Source: a virus
Virus record (IMG/VR): IMGVR_UViG_3300009285_003680
Location: 1 to 39,838 of that record
Direction: 5' to 3' (one strand)
DNA: 39,838 nt
In this document: positions 22,090 through 30,750 of the stretch, piece by piece
Position numbering within the stretch: position 1 is the first letter of the stretch
Layout: each line of letters opens with the position of its first letter
Position numbers and translations under genes: made by a program
Notes under the pieces: generated by a model
The model's database searches: none
What the model was told of the DNA's origin: nothing
Seen by the model: only the letters and a program-made list of their open reading frames with translations

Positions 22090-22382
22090 TCAAAATCTTC
22101 TTCCCTCATAATAACAAACGACTTTCCCCACATCGTCAACACCATTACCGGAGTCTTCCCTATGCTAAGTGCGTTATGAACCAGCTTGTCCAAATCATCT
22201 CTCTTCAAGATATACCTTTTCTTGCTGGTGGCTTTTACTTGGATAAGATGCTTCTCGCTTCTCACATCTTCTTTCAAGCCAGAAGGAGAAAGACATCCAG
22301 ACCCAGGTTGAACCCTCCCACCAACTTTCTTTGCGATTTTCTTCTCCGCTTGCCTCCAGTTTTCCATCATGCTTTCGCCCAA
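22074..22382 (-). CDS. Holliday-junction resolvase-like endonuclease
   Basis: A 102-aa protein of the phage PD-(D/E)XK resolvase-like group. GGRVQPGSGCL is the characteristic N-terminal loop, followed by EDVRSEKHLIQVKATSKKRY with the metal-binding Asp and the Q-V-K strand (usual E-x-K). It would process branched recombination or replication DNA. The frame opens with TTG at 22382; the double ATG five codons in could be the real start. Confidence 0.82.
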   Translation of the reverse strand: MGESMMENWRQAEKKIAKKVGGRVQPGSGCLSPSGLKEDVRSEKHLIQVKATSKKRYILKRDDLDKLVHNALSIGKTPVMVLTMWGKSFVIMREEDFEWRNF

Positions 22383-22407
22383 CCCATGTGAACAGGCTGC
22401 AACTTAT

Positions 22408-22584
22408 TCATCCCTTTACAGCAGCAAAGCACACACCATGCTCTTGTATTCTAATAAAATCAGAACAGTCATACCCATGCGCCCCCATAATTTTACGAAG
22501 CTGTTCATCTGTTGGTTCGTCCCATACACCGCCAGCAAAGATCGTGTCCAACCAAGCACGACCCCTAAACACAAAGATTCTAAT
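22408..22584 (-). CDS. Small ORF with apparent ATT start
   Basis: A 58-aa ORF fills the gap after recA. The only well-placed start is ATT, 7 nt after AAGGAG and overlapping the recA stop; the next candidate is a GTG four codons in, too far from the site. The product (RIFVFRGRAWLDTIFAGG ... VCFAAVKG) looks protein-like. Unknown function. ATT starts are rare (infC uses one). Confidence 0.55.
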   Translation of the reverse strand: MRIFVFRGRAWLDTIFAGGVWDEPTDEQLRKIMGAHGYDCSDFIRIQEHGVCFAAVKG

Positions 22585-23581
22585 TTGCTTTCTCCTTAAT
22601 AGATTCTCTCCACGCTTTCCGAAGAAACTTCCGGTTCTCGTTCAAGTATCTTCTGGCTTTCTGATCCGAGGCAAACTTCTTTCCTAAAACAGACAACCCC
22701 TTTCCCCTCTTCTTCACCACATTGTACAACTGACCAAGAGATATCACTTCCCCCGCCGTGTCTATAGTTCTACTCTTAGCCGCCGTGTCATTATCATCAT
22801 AAAAATTATAATTGAACTCTCCCGATTGCGCCGGTGCGCTGATCTTGCTCTTTCTCACCTCAAACGCAACCGTCATCCCGGTCTTCTTTTTATCTTCCCC
22901 TTTTGTGACCCATTTAATTCTCCTCAGAGAAATTCTAGCTCCGGCAAAGAAGCGCCTGCCCTCCCCACCCGGCTCCGTCTCCGGGTTGGCCCACTTCGGC
23001 ACCCCAATTTTCATTCTTATCTGGTTCAGAAGGAGCATAGTAGATTCTGGGTGTGCCCTCATATAACTGATTGCTCTGCGGAGAAACTTATTCATCGCTC
23101 TAGCAAGAAGTCCAGGTTGCAAACTATCTTCTTCTTTTTCCACCGCTGGTGATAGAGAGGCAATCGAATCCACTATGCATAAAACTGGAATACCTTGTTT
23201 GAGAAATATGATAACCGACTCCAACGCCGTCTCTGATGTATCTGGATTCACATACAAAAATCTCTTAGGGTCCACCCCATTGATTTCCAGCCAACTTTTT
23301 TCCAACGCATACTCTACATCCACATACACCACCAAATGCTCATCCGAGATCTTCTGGTAACTAGCCGCCGACCGAAGAGAGATTGTAGTTTTCAAAGAGG
23401 ATTCTTTTCCAAAAACTTCGTACATGTATCCAGCCAGCCATCCCCCCCCAATCGCCAAATCAATAGAAAGACTACCTGTAGAAAAGCGTGTCTTTCTTTC
23501 CGGTATCTCATCCCCCCACATGATTGCTGTGGGACCGTATCTTTTTCTGATTTCTTCAATAGCCTCTTCAAGACCCGGCAT
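22580..23581 (-). CDS. recA: RecA/UvsX-family recombinase
   Basis: A 333-aa strand-exchange ATPase for homologous recombination and replication restart. The core aligns with RecA from RFSTGSLSIDLAIGGG through the Walker B strand (PVLCIVDSIASL) to loop L2 region LLNQIRMKIG and EPGGEGRRFFAGARISLRRI. Walker A is GKESSLKTT (58-66): the glycine before Lys64 is Leu, a change paralleled in T4 UvsX (Phe there). The C-terminal domain is shortened and basic. Good ribosome-binding site; the stop is shared with the next small ORF. Confidence 0.94.
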   Translation of the reverse strand: MPGLEEAIEEIRKRYGPTAIMWGDEIPERKTRFSTGSLSIDLAIGGGWLAGYMYEVFGKESSLKTTISLRSAASYQKISDEHLVVYVDVEYALEKSWLEINGVDPKRFLYVNPDTSETALESVIIFLKQGIPVLCIVDSIASLSPAVEKEEDSLQPGLLARAMNKFLRRAISYMRAHPESTMLLLNQIRMKIGVPKWANPETEPGGEGRRFFAGARISLRRIKWVTKGEDKKKTGMTVAFEVRKSKISAPAQSGEFNYNFYDDNDTAAKSRTIDTAGEVISLGQLYNVVKKRGKGLSVLGKKFASDQKARRYLNENRKFLRKAWRESIKEKAN

Positions 23582-23963
23582 TTTGCTTCCCCCTCTTCAC
23601 TTCTTTTAACCATTCATCATAATGCGCTGTCACATTAGCCACCATTACAGGTACTTCTTCCCAATCAGGATTAAAGAATACATTGACAAGATTTTCAATA
23701 AGTAGTGAAGCTGTGAGATTTTTGATGCTGACAGATCCATAATAATGAAACCCCTTCCAATAATTATATCTAACACGATCAGACACAAAAATAGCCGCTG
23801 TAATAAGATTGTTCTCTTGACAACCCAAAAACAAAACTACTTGGCGAGACAAACGAATCTTCTTTCCCGGATAACACGCTCTTTCAAAGTAGATGGTGTC
23901 TAATTCTCGTAAAAACTCTTCACGGCTTGTAGAAGGATCGGCTTCTTCCGCATACTTTCCCAT
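23568..23963 (-). CDS. Hypothetical protein
   Basis: A 131-aa protein of unknown function, alpha/beta. The ATG at 23963 has GGGAGG before it and overlaps recA by 14 bases at its 3' end. No motif recognised. Confidence 0.7.
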   Translation of the reverse strand: MGKYAEEADPSTSREEFLRELDTIYFERACYPGKKIRLSRQVVLFLGCQENNLITAAIFVSDRVRYNYWKGFHYYGSVSIKNLTASLLIENLVNVFFNPDWEEVPVMVANVTAHYDEWLKEVKRGKQNAGS

Positions 23964-23965
23964 TT

Positions 23966-24256
23966 TTACTTTCCCTCCCACTTCTGTCTCCATGTCCTGA
24001 ACAACTCCAAAGCTGCCCCTAGTACAGCATCTTCAAACGTCTTTCCCTTGGCACTGGAAGAATAATAAGCGCACGAAAAGTTAGCCAGCCATCCAAGATT
24101 TTTCACGTAGCTGACATTCAAATCTACAAAAGCTGTTTCTACAACATGATCCACTATTATATCCCAATCTCTTGTTATCCAAAAATCAACAGGGTAATAT
24201 CCAAGCACTTCTTTGAAAACCGCTTCTTCCAGATCAAGTATGGAAATATCCGTCAC
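23966..24256 (-). CDS. Hypothetical protein
   Basis: A 96-aa acidic protein starting at GTG overlapping the thermonuclease stop (GTGA). It looks like the small phage proteins that describe a substrate-adaptor DUF (YxxxxxDWDxIxxxxVE ... KTFEDAVLGAALELF), but no function is known to me. Confidence 0.7.
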   Translation of the reverse strand: MTDISILDLEEAVFKEVLGYYPVDFWITRDWDIIVDHVVETAFVDLNVSYVKNLGWLANFSCAYYSSSAKGKTFEDAVLGAALELFRTWRQKWEGK

Positions 24257-24747
24257 CTGCCACCCCCGTCATACTCCACCGCGTAACCCTGTTCCACCAT
24301 CCACTCGTTCAGGTTTTCCTCACCAAGATAGATTGTAGCCAGAATACGCCCGTACTTGTCCCGCTTCGGTTCTGAAACCAACCTGGCCTTCTTGCCGATC
24401 TTTTCAGCCAGTTTTTCCCGTGATTCTTTTCCGTCGTCCGTTCCCAATTCGGGAGCGTCAATTCCGTAGAGTCTCACAGAAACATTTACAAGATGTATGT
24501 CAAATCCCAGATCAATACTCACTCGAATAGTATCCCCGTCATACACACTTAAAACATCCACCTCGTTGCCGTGAGTAGAAGAAACAACCGTCGCGTCACT
24601 CTGTTCGATTACACCACCACGAAGAACTACTGACATGAAATAACAAATAACCACCATTGCAAAAAGAAGTAGCAACAATTTAAGTAATGAAAGAATAAAT
24701 TTATTTTCTTGCTCATCCAACTCTTTATAAAATTCAAATATATTCAT
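24253..24747 (-). CDS. Membrane-anchored thermonuclease (SNase family)
   Basis: A 164-aa protein. A transmembrane anchor (about residues 18-42) precedes a staphylococcal-nuclease domain: VLSVYDGDTIRV, VSVRLYGIDAPELG (with the catalytic Arg and Asp), KRDKYGRILATIYL (second catalytic Arg) and WMVEQGYAVEY. It is a calcium-dependent nuclease, probably tethered outside the cytoplasmic membrane where it could destroy DNA of competing phages or salvage nucleotides; that role is inferred. Confidence 0.92.
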   Translation of the reverse strand: MNIFEFYKELDEQENKFILSLLKLLLLLFAMVVICYFMSVVLRGGVIEQSDATVVSSTHGNEVDVLSVYDGDTIRVSIDLGFDIHLVNVSVRLYGIDAPELGTDDGKESREKLAEKIGKKARLVSEPKRDKYGRILATIYLGEENLNEWMVEQGYAVEYDGGGR

Positions 24748-24756
24748 TGTACTTCC

Positions 24757-25023
24757 TCATTCCACAATTTTCTGCTTGTCCAAACACTTCTTACAACACC
24801 CATGACTGATCTCAAACCCCTTCTCCCTGAATTTCTTTTCAAATTCCACCCGCAACTCCATAAACACATGCTCAATTGTCATGGTTACAGACATCCCACA
24901 ATCCGCACACTTGCCGCAATTCACCTCCGTTCCCTGGCAATTCGGGCAAAACGCATCCGACATGTTATCTATTACTGTTGTCACTTCCGGGTGGCACCAA
25001 GAACAAATAGTCACAATACTCAT
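24757..25023 (-). CDS. Zinc-ribbon protein
   Basis: An 88-aa protein with four Cys clusters: CSWC at residues 7-10, CPNC, CGKCADC and CCKKC, enough for two zinc sites. A charged helical segment lies between the last two. Unknown function. The ATG follows the polymerase stop by two bases; the open frame extends upstream inside polA but has no start signal there. Confidence 0.75.
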   Translation of the reverse strand: MSIVTICSWCHPEVTTVIDNMSDAFCPNCQGTEVNCGKCADCGMSVTMTIEHVFMELRVEFEKKFREKGFEISHGCCKKCLDKQKIVE

Positions 25024-25025
25024 TG

Positions 25026-26804
25026 TCAGCCCTTCGCAGTCAACCACGAATCCCCAATCCCTCCAGACGCAAGAATAGGCACCCGCGTTTTCCAAGGAAT
25101 GTCTTCCATACAACTCCTTGTTTCTTCCAATACTTTCTCCGCAAATTTTTCTCGGCAAAGAAAAATAAGTTCATCATGCACCGTCATCAGCATCTTTGCA
25201 TGCTTTCTCAAAAACTCGTTTCGATGGCAATTCAGAATCCCCATAGACATCACTTCTTTTGCCGATCCTTGAATCAAGGCGTTAAAAAGACTTCTCTCCG
25301 CATGTGCCCGCATCTCATCCACCGGAGACCATAATTCCGGAGGAGCTTTCATTCTTCTTCCGGAAAGAAGCGTGATATACCCTTTCGTTCTTCCCTCACC
25401 AATAACTCTGGACCGCAACAGGGTTACTTCAGGAATCCGATTGTTGTACCTCTCCACATAAGATCTTGCTTCTTCAAAAGGAATCCCGACCACTTGTGAC
25501 AACTTCCCGGCTCCCCCGCCGTAAAGCATCATGAATTGCATGGATTTGGCAACCCTACGATCCACGTTCAATTCATCAGCCACCTTCTGATGAACGTCTT
25601 CCCCCTTCTCATAAGCATCTATAAGAATTTTCGCTCCACTGAAATGCGCCGCCAAGCGGACTTCAATTTGGTTGTAATCAACAGCGACAATCTTCCATCC
25701 ACCGGGGGCTCTGAATACTCCCCTCAATCCAAAACTTGCTTTCTCATCAGCGGGAATGGTTTGGAGGGGGGGTGCCTTCACGGAAAATCTGCCTGTTTTT
25801 GCCGCTCCCTGATTGATGGACGCATGAACCCAAGCCATCTTCCCGTTTTGGATGGATCTTAAATGCAACTCGGAATCCGGAGACGTATATGTGTTTCTCA
25901 GTTTAGCCAACCCTCTATGCCGCATAAGATACTTGGCAATCGCCACATCTTTAGACAACTCTGCAAGAACCGATTCATCAGCAGAAGGGTTCCCTGTTTT
26001 GCTGCTCTTCTTGAGAACAGGCAATCCCATTTCTTTGAACAGCACTTCCGCCAATTGTGGATTGGAAGCAATGTTAAACTTATGCCCGGCTTCCCTGAAT
26101 ATCTTCTTCTCCACTTTCACGATCTTTCCAGAAATCTTCCCATCAATCTTCAACAACAACTTCTTATCCACCGGCATACCATTCTCTTCCATCACAACCA
26201 CGGCATCTATCAACGGTCTCTCGGTATCGCGGTAGAATCTCCACTGTTTCTCTTTCTTCAACCGACGGGCGTACAGATTCCTCAACTTCCATGCAGCCAG
26301 CGCGTCTTTTCCGCTGTATTCAACATAAGCTGACAGGCTTTTTGTTTTCTTTGCTTCATTCGCAGCCGCATTATGTGTACCAAGAATCATCCCCACATCA
26401 ACCGACATGATCTCCAAACCCCTGCGTCTATGTGGTTCCAATAATCCGCCCATCAAAAGAGTGTCATCCCATTTGTTAATTATCACACCATTCGATTTGA
26501 AGATGTGAATATCAAAATGCGCATTATGAAAAGCAACGCGCTTGTCTTTTAGTACCTCATTCAAATCCCTGCAAACTTTCTTGACAGGCAAATCTTTTCC
26601 ATCGTCACAATTGTAATAGTCGTAGCACCCAACAGGCAGGACAAAGGCAGCATGCTCATTCCAGGAAAAAGAAATACAAAGAAGCTCTGCAACAATCCAA
26701 TCAGAAGATGTGGTTTCGGTATCTGCCGCAAGCTTCTTCTGCGACTTCAACTCTTTCAGAAACTCCCTGTATGTCGTGTCTTTCCCTACCTCAAGTATCT
26801 GCAT
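25026..26804 (-). CDS. polA: Family A DNA polymerase (3'-5' exo + polymerase)
   Basis: Replicative polymerase of 592 aa without the 5'-3' exonuclease domain. Exonuclease motif I is ADTET (Asp28, Glu30). Polymerase motif A is VAVDYNQIEVRLAAHFSG, motif B RRVAKSMQFMMLYGG, motif C VHDELIF near residue 545. The residue equivalent to E. coli Phe762 is Phe, which is more often seen in lytic than temperate phages. RNase HI elsewhere in the window could compensate for the missing primer-removal domain. Confidence 0.97.
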   Translation of the reverse strand: MQILEVGKDTTYREFLKELKSQKKLAADTETTSSDWIVAELLCISFSWNEHAAFVLPVGCYDYYNCDDGKDLPVKKVCRDLNEVLKDKRVAFHNAHFDIHIFKSNGVIINKWDDTLLMGGLLEPHRRRGLEIMSVDVGMILGTHNAAANEAKKTKSLSAYVEYSGKDALAAWKLRNLYARRLKKEKQWRFYRDTERPLIDAVVVMEENGMPVDKKLLLKIDGKISGKIVKVEKKIFREAGHKFNIASNPQLAEVLFKEMGLPVLKKSSKTGNPSADESVLAELSKDVAIAKYLMRHRGLAKLRNTYTSPDSELHLRSIQNGKMAWVHASINQGAAKTGRFSVKAPPLQTIPADEKASFGLRGVFRAPGGWKIVAVDYNQIEVRLAAHFSGAKILIDAYEKGEDVHQKVADELNVDRRVAKSMQFMMLYGGGAGKLSQVVGIPFEEARSYVERYNNRIPEVTLLRSRVIGEGRTKGYITLLSGRRMKAPPELWSPVDEMRAHAERSLFNALIQGSAKEVMSMGILNCHRNEFLRKHAKMLMTVHDELIFLCREKFAEKVLEETRSCMEDIPWKTRVPILASGGIGDSWLTAKG

Positions 26805-26818
26805 AAATCACTCACATT

Positions 26819-27115
26819 TTAAGAGGCCCTGCCGTCCTTCTTAATAAGCTGTAAACTAGGAACCAGAATTCCCTTTTTTTCTTGCTCCATTCTCTTTGCT
26901 CGCGTTATCTCCAAGAATTTCTGCCCAACAGACATATGTTTTAGAAGATCCGTCAGGAACGACAAAACATCGACATCCCCTCTGACTTCAGATCCAGCAT
27001 TAGGCGTACCCGCAGTTCTAAAAACTAATCCAAACTCTGCGACGTTCTCAAATACCCTCTCACCGACTGCCCCTTTGATAGTAATTGTCACAGGACTTTC
27101 ATCGTTGTACGGCAT
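26819..27115 (-). CDS. Hypothetical protein
   Basis: A 98-aa protein with a beta-rich first half (VTITIKGAVGERVFENVAEFGLVFR) and a charged helical second half. No family recognised. The ATG at 27115 has GGAG upstream; the longer frame would begin with an unlikely hydrophobic stretch. Confidence 0.7.
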   Translation of the reverse strand: MPYNDESPVTITIKGAVGERVFENVAEFGLVFRTAGTPNAGSEVRGDVDVLSFLTDLLKHMSVGQKFLEITRAKRMEQEKKGILVPSLQLIKKDGRAS

Positions 27116-27153
27116 TGGTATTATCTCCAAAAAAAGGAAAATTATATATATAA

Positions 27154-27789
27154 CTATCCACACCACACCTTCACTCTCTGAGCGCGTCTTTTTCGACGCC
27201 TTGTGTAATTGCCCCACTGTTCTGCCATCGCATCGGCAATTCCCTGATAGGTTCTGGCGCGGTCCATCGCTCTAGTCAGGCTCGGTCCCAATTTATTCTG
27301 CCCGCTAGGTGTCTGGTTGGCTCTGCGGGCCTTGCGTCCACCTGGCAACACTTTGGTAGGCACCAACAAAGGCAACCCCTTGAGCCACAAGCATGTCGCC
27401 TTACTCGCATCCTCACCAAACTGCCACGGATGGATAATCTGGTCGGGCTTGCGGATTCGTGTGCTAAGACAGCCAATAGGATTCTCAAGGGCAATATGCT
27501 TTATTGGAGCGCCCAACAGCTTACGAAAGAATTTTGTAGCGTGCTCCGTCATGGCAGCCCGCCCCGGTCTTCTCTTGTTCCAATGCAACCCGCTCCCACA
27601 AACATAGGTACAATCAGGAAAACCAATCATCAAGTCCCAGCCAAGGTGCATCACATCCAGAACGTCATCCACGATATGCGGCCCAAGCGTCTCTGTGGGC
27701 ACAAGGTCACAAGACCAAGCATCATGACCCAAGCGCAAGAACGCATCCCGTACTACACCAGACCGCTCGCAGCCGATAAGCACTCTCAT
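27154..27789 (-). CDS. C5-cytosine methyltransferase-like protein
   Basis: A 211-aa Rossmann protein of a phage family usually annotated as DNA methyltransferase. RVLIGCERSGVVRDAFLRLGHDAWSCDL resembles motif I, IGFPDCTYVCGSG motif IV, and ALENPIGCLS motif VI (ENP). The usual PPC of the catalytic loop is PDC here. It lacks a clear target-recognition domain, so activity is uncertain. The gene begins just after a strong terminator and has GGGGA before the ATG. Confidence 0.75.
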   Translation of the reverse strand: MRVLIGCERSGVVRDAFLRLGHDAWSCDLVPTETLGPHIVDDVLDVMHLGWDLMIGFPDCTYVCGSGLHWNKRRPGRAAMTEHATKFFRKLLGAPIKHIALENPIGCLSTRIRKPDQIIHPWQFGEDASKATCLWLKGLPLLVPTKVLPGGRKARRANQTPSGQNKLGPSLTRAMDRARTYQGIADAMAEQWGNYTRRRKRRAQRVKVWCG

Positions 27790-27799
27790 ATAATTCCCC

Positions 27800-27845
27800 A
27801 AAAAAAGGGTGTGGCAGCAGTCGTGTCGCTAACGCCGCCACACCC
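27800..27845 (-). terminator. Rho-independent terminator
   Basis: Minus strand: GGGTGTGGC pairs with GCCACACCC around a 21-nt loop and is followed by seven T. It lies between the ssDNA-binding protein stop and the methyltransferase-like start, dividing the replication block. Confidence 0.9.
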
Positions 27846-27867
27846 CCCAAAACGAAAGGAATTTCAC

Positions 27868-28548
27868 CTACTCCTCTTCTTCCCTGCTCTTGCTCTTTCC
27901 ACCCCTCTCATCATCTTCCATTTCCTCGTACCTCTTCGCCAACATCTTCTGTTTCTTCTTGTCCGGCGGCGCAAGAAGAGACATAAGATCCATCTCTTTC
28001 ACCATCTTTTTTGCGATCAAACGGATTTTCTTTTTCGCCCTCTTTTCCACCAGCTTGAACGAATACGTCGTCTGCGCCCCATTCCCACGACGACGCACCT
28101 TGAACACCGCAAGCGCCGGGTCTTCCAGTCCGTTATCTTTAATCTCGTCCAACAGCACTTGCCACGCCGTACTGGAAAGCACCAGAACTTGTGGGGAATT
28201 AACGAACGTCTTTCCGTCTTTCTGTCTCGTATACGGCGTCATATTCACCACTTTGTACGCCGCCCTGCGAACCTTCGCAACGCCCCTACCACACAACTCA
28301 CAATCCCCTCTCGAACAAGTATAAGCGTTATACCTCGTATACCCAGCCCGGACTTCCTGAACACTATGGTCCTCATACACCACCGGATCTCCAGGAGCGA
28401 AGCACACCACCCGTGTTTCTCCATCCGGAACGATTACTCTGGGAAGATACTTCCCCCTCTCATTCTTCCGCTCTTCCATGTACTCGTTAATCAGTTCTTG
28501 ATGCTCGCCCGTCAACTTCCAAGACGCTGCTTCTTTCATACTTGACAT
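27868..28548 (-). CDS. Phage single-stranded DNA-binding protein
   Basis: A 226-aa protein. A central Cys cluster (CSRGDCELCGRG) suggests a zinc site as in T4 gp32-type proteins, within an OB-like beta region, and the C-terminus is a highly charged tail ending EEEE as in many SSBs. It sits directly after primase and helicase and before the polymerase. The ATG at 28548 has AAAGGAG; the frame extends further upstream without a start signal. Assignment rests on layout, not on a clear signature. Confidence 0.7.
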   Translation of the reverse strand: MSSMKEAASWKLTGEHQELINEYMEERKNERGKYLPRVIVPDGETRVVCFAPGDPVVYEDHSVQEVRAGYTRYNAYTCSRGDCELCGRGVAKVRRAAYKVVNMTPYTRQKDGKTFVNSPQVLVLSSTAWQVLLDEIKDNGLEDPALAVFKVRRRGNGAQTTYSFKLVEKRAKKKIRLIAKKMVKEMDLMSLLAPPDKKKQKMLAKRYEEMEDDERGGKSKSREEEE

Positions 28549-28552
28549 GAAA

Positions 28553-29455
28553 CTACTCCTTTCCCTTCTTGTTGACCTTAACACCACAACTCACCAACAT
28601 CTCCTGTACTTGCCGTGGAGACAAGTCATGCGGACTTGTCTTATCCGCCCACCTATACCGCAGGCAGGGAACTACTTGCACAAACCTCTTCAACCGCTTT
28701 CGGACATTTATGTACCCATCCAATCCTCCCTGGTCGTTGTCCCCAAACCACACCACTCTTCCAATACCACTCTCCACAAGAAGAGAGGCTTTTTCTCTCG
28801 TCACACCGTTACCAAAACAACAAAGCACGTTCGGATACTTTAATTTCCTCAGCCACAAATAATCTTTTGGACCCTCCACCAAAATTACCGTCTTCGATTT
28901 CTTAGAAGACAGCCTATCCAACCCCCAGATCAAATCTTTCTTTCTTCCCGCCAACGCCTTGTCAATTTTGTACCCCCTGGATCTTCCCACCACACCAATC
29001 AGCTTTCCCCAGATATTCCGGATACCAAAGAAAATCACTTGTTTCCCAGGAAAGCAATCCCACGCCCGGAGAAAGCCGACACTGTAACCCCCCCACGGAG
29101 CCATCCGACCGTGCATGTCCAGAACATATTCCGGAATTTCTGTGGGTTCCACGGGTTCGGATTCTGTCCTTGGTGCATACTTGAATTCCCCAACCATATC
29201 CAGAATTTCTGCGGCTCTCCCATAACCGCATTTCTTCATCCCCATCACAAGCTGAACAAGACTCCCACCTTTCCCGCAGCTAAAGCAAAAGTAACAAGGC
29301 TTTGTGGAACTGACATAACATGAAGCACGTTTCTCCATCCCGCCCTTATGAAAAGGGCAACGGCAAATAAATTCCGTATCCGTTTCGCCGCCAATCCGCA
29401 TTCCAAGTTGTTCTAGAAGATCCCTTGTTCTGTCTCGTACTGTCTGGATCATCAT
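28553..29455 (-). CDS. DnaG-type primase (CHC2 + Toprim)
   Basis: A 300-aa primase that makes RNA primers. The zinc-binding domain has Cys33-x2-His36 and Cys57-x2-Cys60 (CPFH and CFSC). The Toprim domain shows VILVEGPKDYLW with the catalytic Glu and WFGDNDQGG with the DxD pair. It is half the size of bacterial DnaG and lacks the helicase-binding C-terminal domain. The start overlaps the helicase stop (ATGA), so the two are co-translated. Confidence 0.93.
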   Translation of the reverse strand: MMIQTVRDRTRDLLEQLGMRIGGETDTEFICRCPFHKGGMEKRASCYVSSTKPCYFCFSCGKGGSLVQLVMGMKKCGYGRAAEILDMVGEFKYAPRTESEPVEPTEIPEYVLDMHGRMAPWGGYSVGFLRAWDCFPGKQVIFFGIRNIWGKLIGVVGRSRGYKIDKALAGRKKDLIWGLDRLSSKKSKTVILVEGPKDYLWLRKLKYPNVLCCFGNGVTREKASLLVESGIGRVVWFGDNDQGGLDGYINVRKRLKRFVQVVPCLRYRWADKTSPHDLSPRQVQEMLVSCGVKVNKKGKE

Positions 29456-30729
29456 ACAGACTCCTCCGCCATAATGGGCACATCCAATCCCATACCAAAG
29501 GCCCCCACTCTTTCCGAGAAGTCCATTCCCTCCAGATCAAAACCAATCTCCACTTCCGCCGTCTGTCCCTGCCTGCACTTCAGTATCTTGATTGTTCTTG
29601 TACTTAAATTCATCGCCCTGTTTGCCGACCGAACCTCCAAAAGATCATCACTGTCTTGCGACCAGCTTCTTGACCACGCTACGTCTTCAAGAGTGGAAAA
29701 CCCTTTTGACTCCGCCGATCCCTTCAACTGTAACGAAGCCACCAATGGAACATCCAGATCTCTCGCCAGTCTCTTCAGGTCTCTCGATAGATTCACCAGC
29801 TTTTCTACTTTCGTGCCACCCCCCCTATCGTCATCCAACATGTATGCGCCATCTACAAGAAGAATCGTCGGCTTCGGGAACAGACTCTCGAATTTTCCGC
29901 GTAAAGACAACGGCCCACTTCCCTCATCCATTCTGTCATCCCCGATCACATAAAACGGCACCTCGGATTTCTGCTTGTCTTTGAAGAACCTCAAATAACT
30001 CTTTCGTTGCTTCCGCTTCAGCGTTCCCCGTCTCAATCGATCAAACGGTACCCCAGCCAGAATAGAATCCACACGCATGAGCATATCACTGACATTCATT
30101 TCCTTTGAGACTATCATCGGAACTTCTTTTTGCCGCCATGCTTGACACGCCAAATAACAAATAATCCACGTCTTCCCCACCCAAGTGAGCCCCCCCAACG
30201 TGACAAGTCTTCCCCTTCCCAATCCCAAGAGCACCTGATCTATCCCCGGCCATCCCGTGGCCACCCCACTCATTCCCTTCTGCTTACGCCTCTCCAGCAT
30301 CTCATGGTAACGCCCAATCCCATCACTCGACACATTCACAATCTGAGCGCCCACACTCTCCATGCTGTATCTTGAAACTCTTTTCGTCAGTTCTTTCCAT
30401 GTTCGCTCCGGATCATCCAGAGATCCCCCTTGTGCCATTTCCGCAATTTCTTGCAACACCATCCCTTTATGGCGATCCCGGACTTCTTCCAAAAGGGAGG
30501 ACAGATTTGCTTTTGTTTTTACACGATGCCCGAACCCCCGGAATCTCTCCTTAAACACACCCCAGTCAGGAACGCATCCATGAGAGCGATAATGCCGCAG
30601 TAAATACTTCATCTCCCTTCTGCAAAGCCTGAACACTCCCAACAAAAGCCCTTCGCTGAAAAACTTCGCCACTTCTTTTTCGTCTGCACGAAACAATCTG
30701 CTTATCAACCTTTTCTCCGGATGGAGCAT
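29452..30729 (-). CDS. DnaB-like replicative helicase
   Basis: A 425-aa RecA-fold hexameric helicase. Walker A is GLTWVGKT (180-187), and Walker B and its Asp are in TILLVDGAYMLDDDRGG. VASLQLKGSAE matches the motif H3-like QL element, and the extreme C-terminus fits motif H4. The N-terminal 100 residues are helical as in DnaB. The start ATG has GAAAGG upstream. It works with the downstream primase at the replication fork. Confidence 0.93.
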   Translation of the reverse strand: MLHPEKRLISRLFRADEKEVAKFFSEGLLLGVFRLCRREMKYLLRHYRSHGCVPDWGVFKERFRGFGHRVKTKANLSSLLEEVRDRHKGMVLQEIAEMAQGGSLDDPERTWKELTKRVSRYSMESVGAQIVNVSSDGIGRYHEMLERRKQKGMSGVATGWPGIDQVLLGLGRGRLVTLGGLTWVGKTWIICYLACQAWRQKEVPMIVSKEMNVSDMLMRVDSILAGVPFDRLRRGTLKRKQRKSYLRFFKDKQKSEVPFYVIGDDRMDEGSGPLSLRGKFESLFPKPTILLVDGAYMLDDDRGGGTKVEKLVNLSRDLKRLARDLDVPLVASLQLKGSAESKGFSTLEDVAWSRSWSQDSDDLLEVRSANRAMNLSTRTIKILKCRQGQTAEVEIGFDLEGMDFSERVGAFGMGLDVPIMAEESV

Positions 30730-30750
30730 ATGTACCTTTCTTTATTTTCA

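Noticed and set aside
27430-28545. Plus-strand frame of 371 codons
   Set aside because: Antisense to the methyltransferase-like and ssDNA-binding genes and to a terminator; no motif or start signal.
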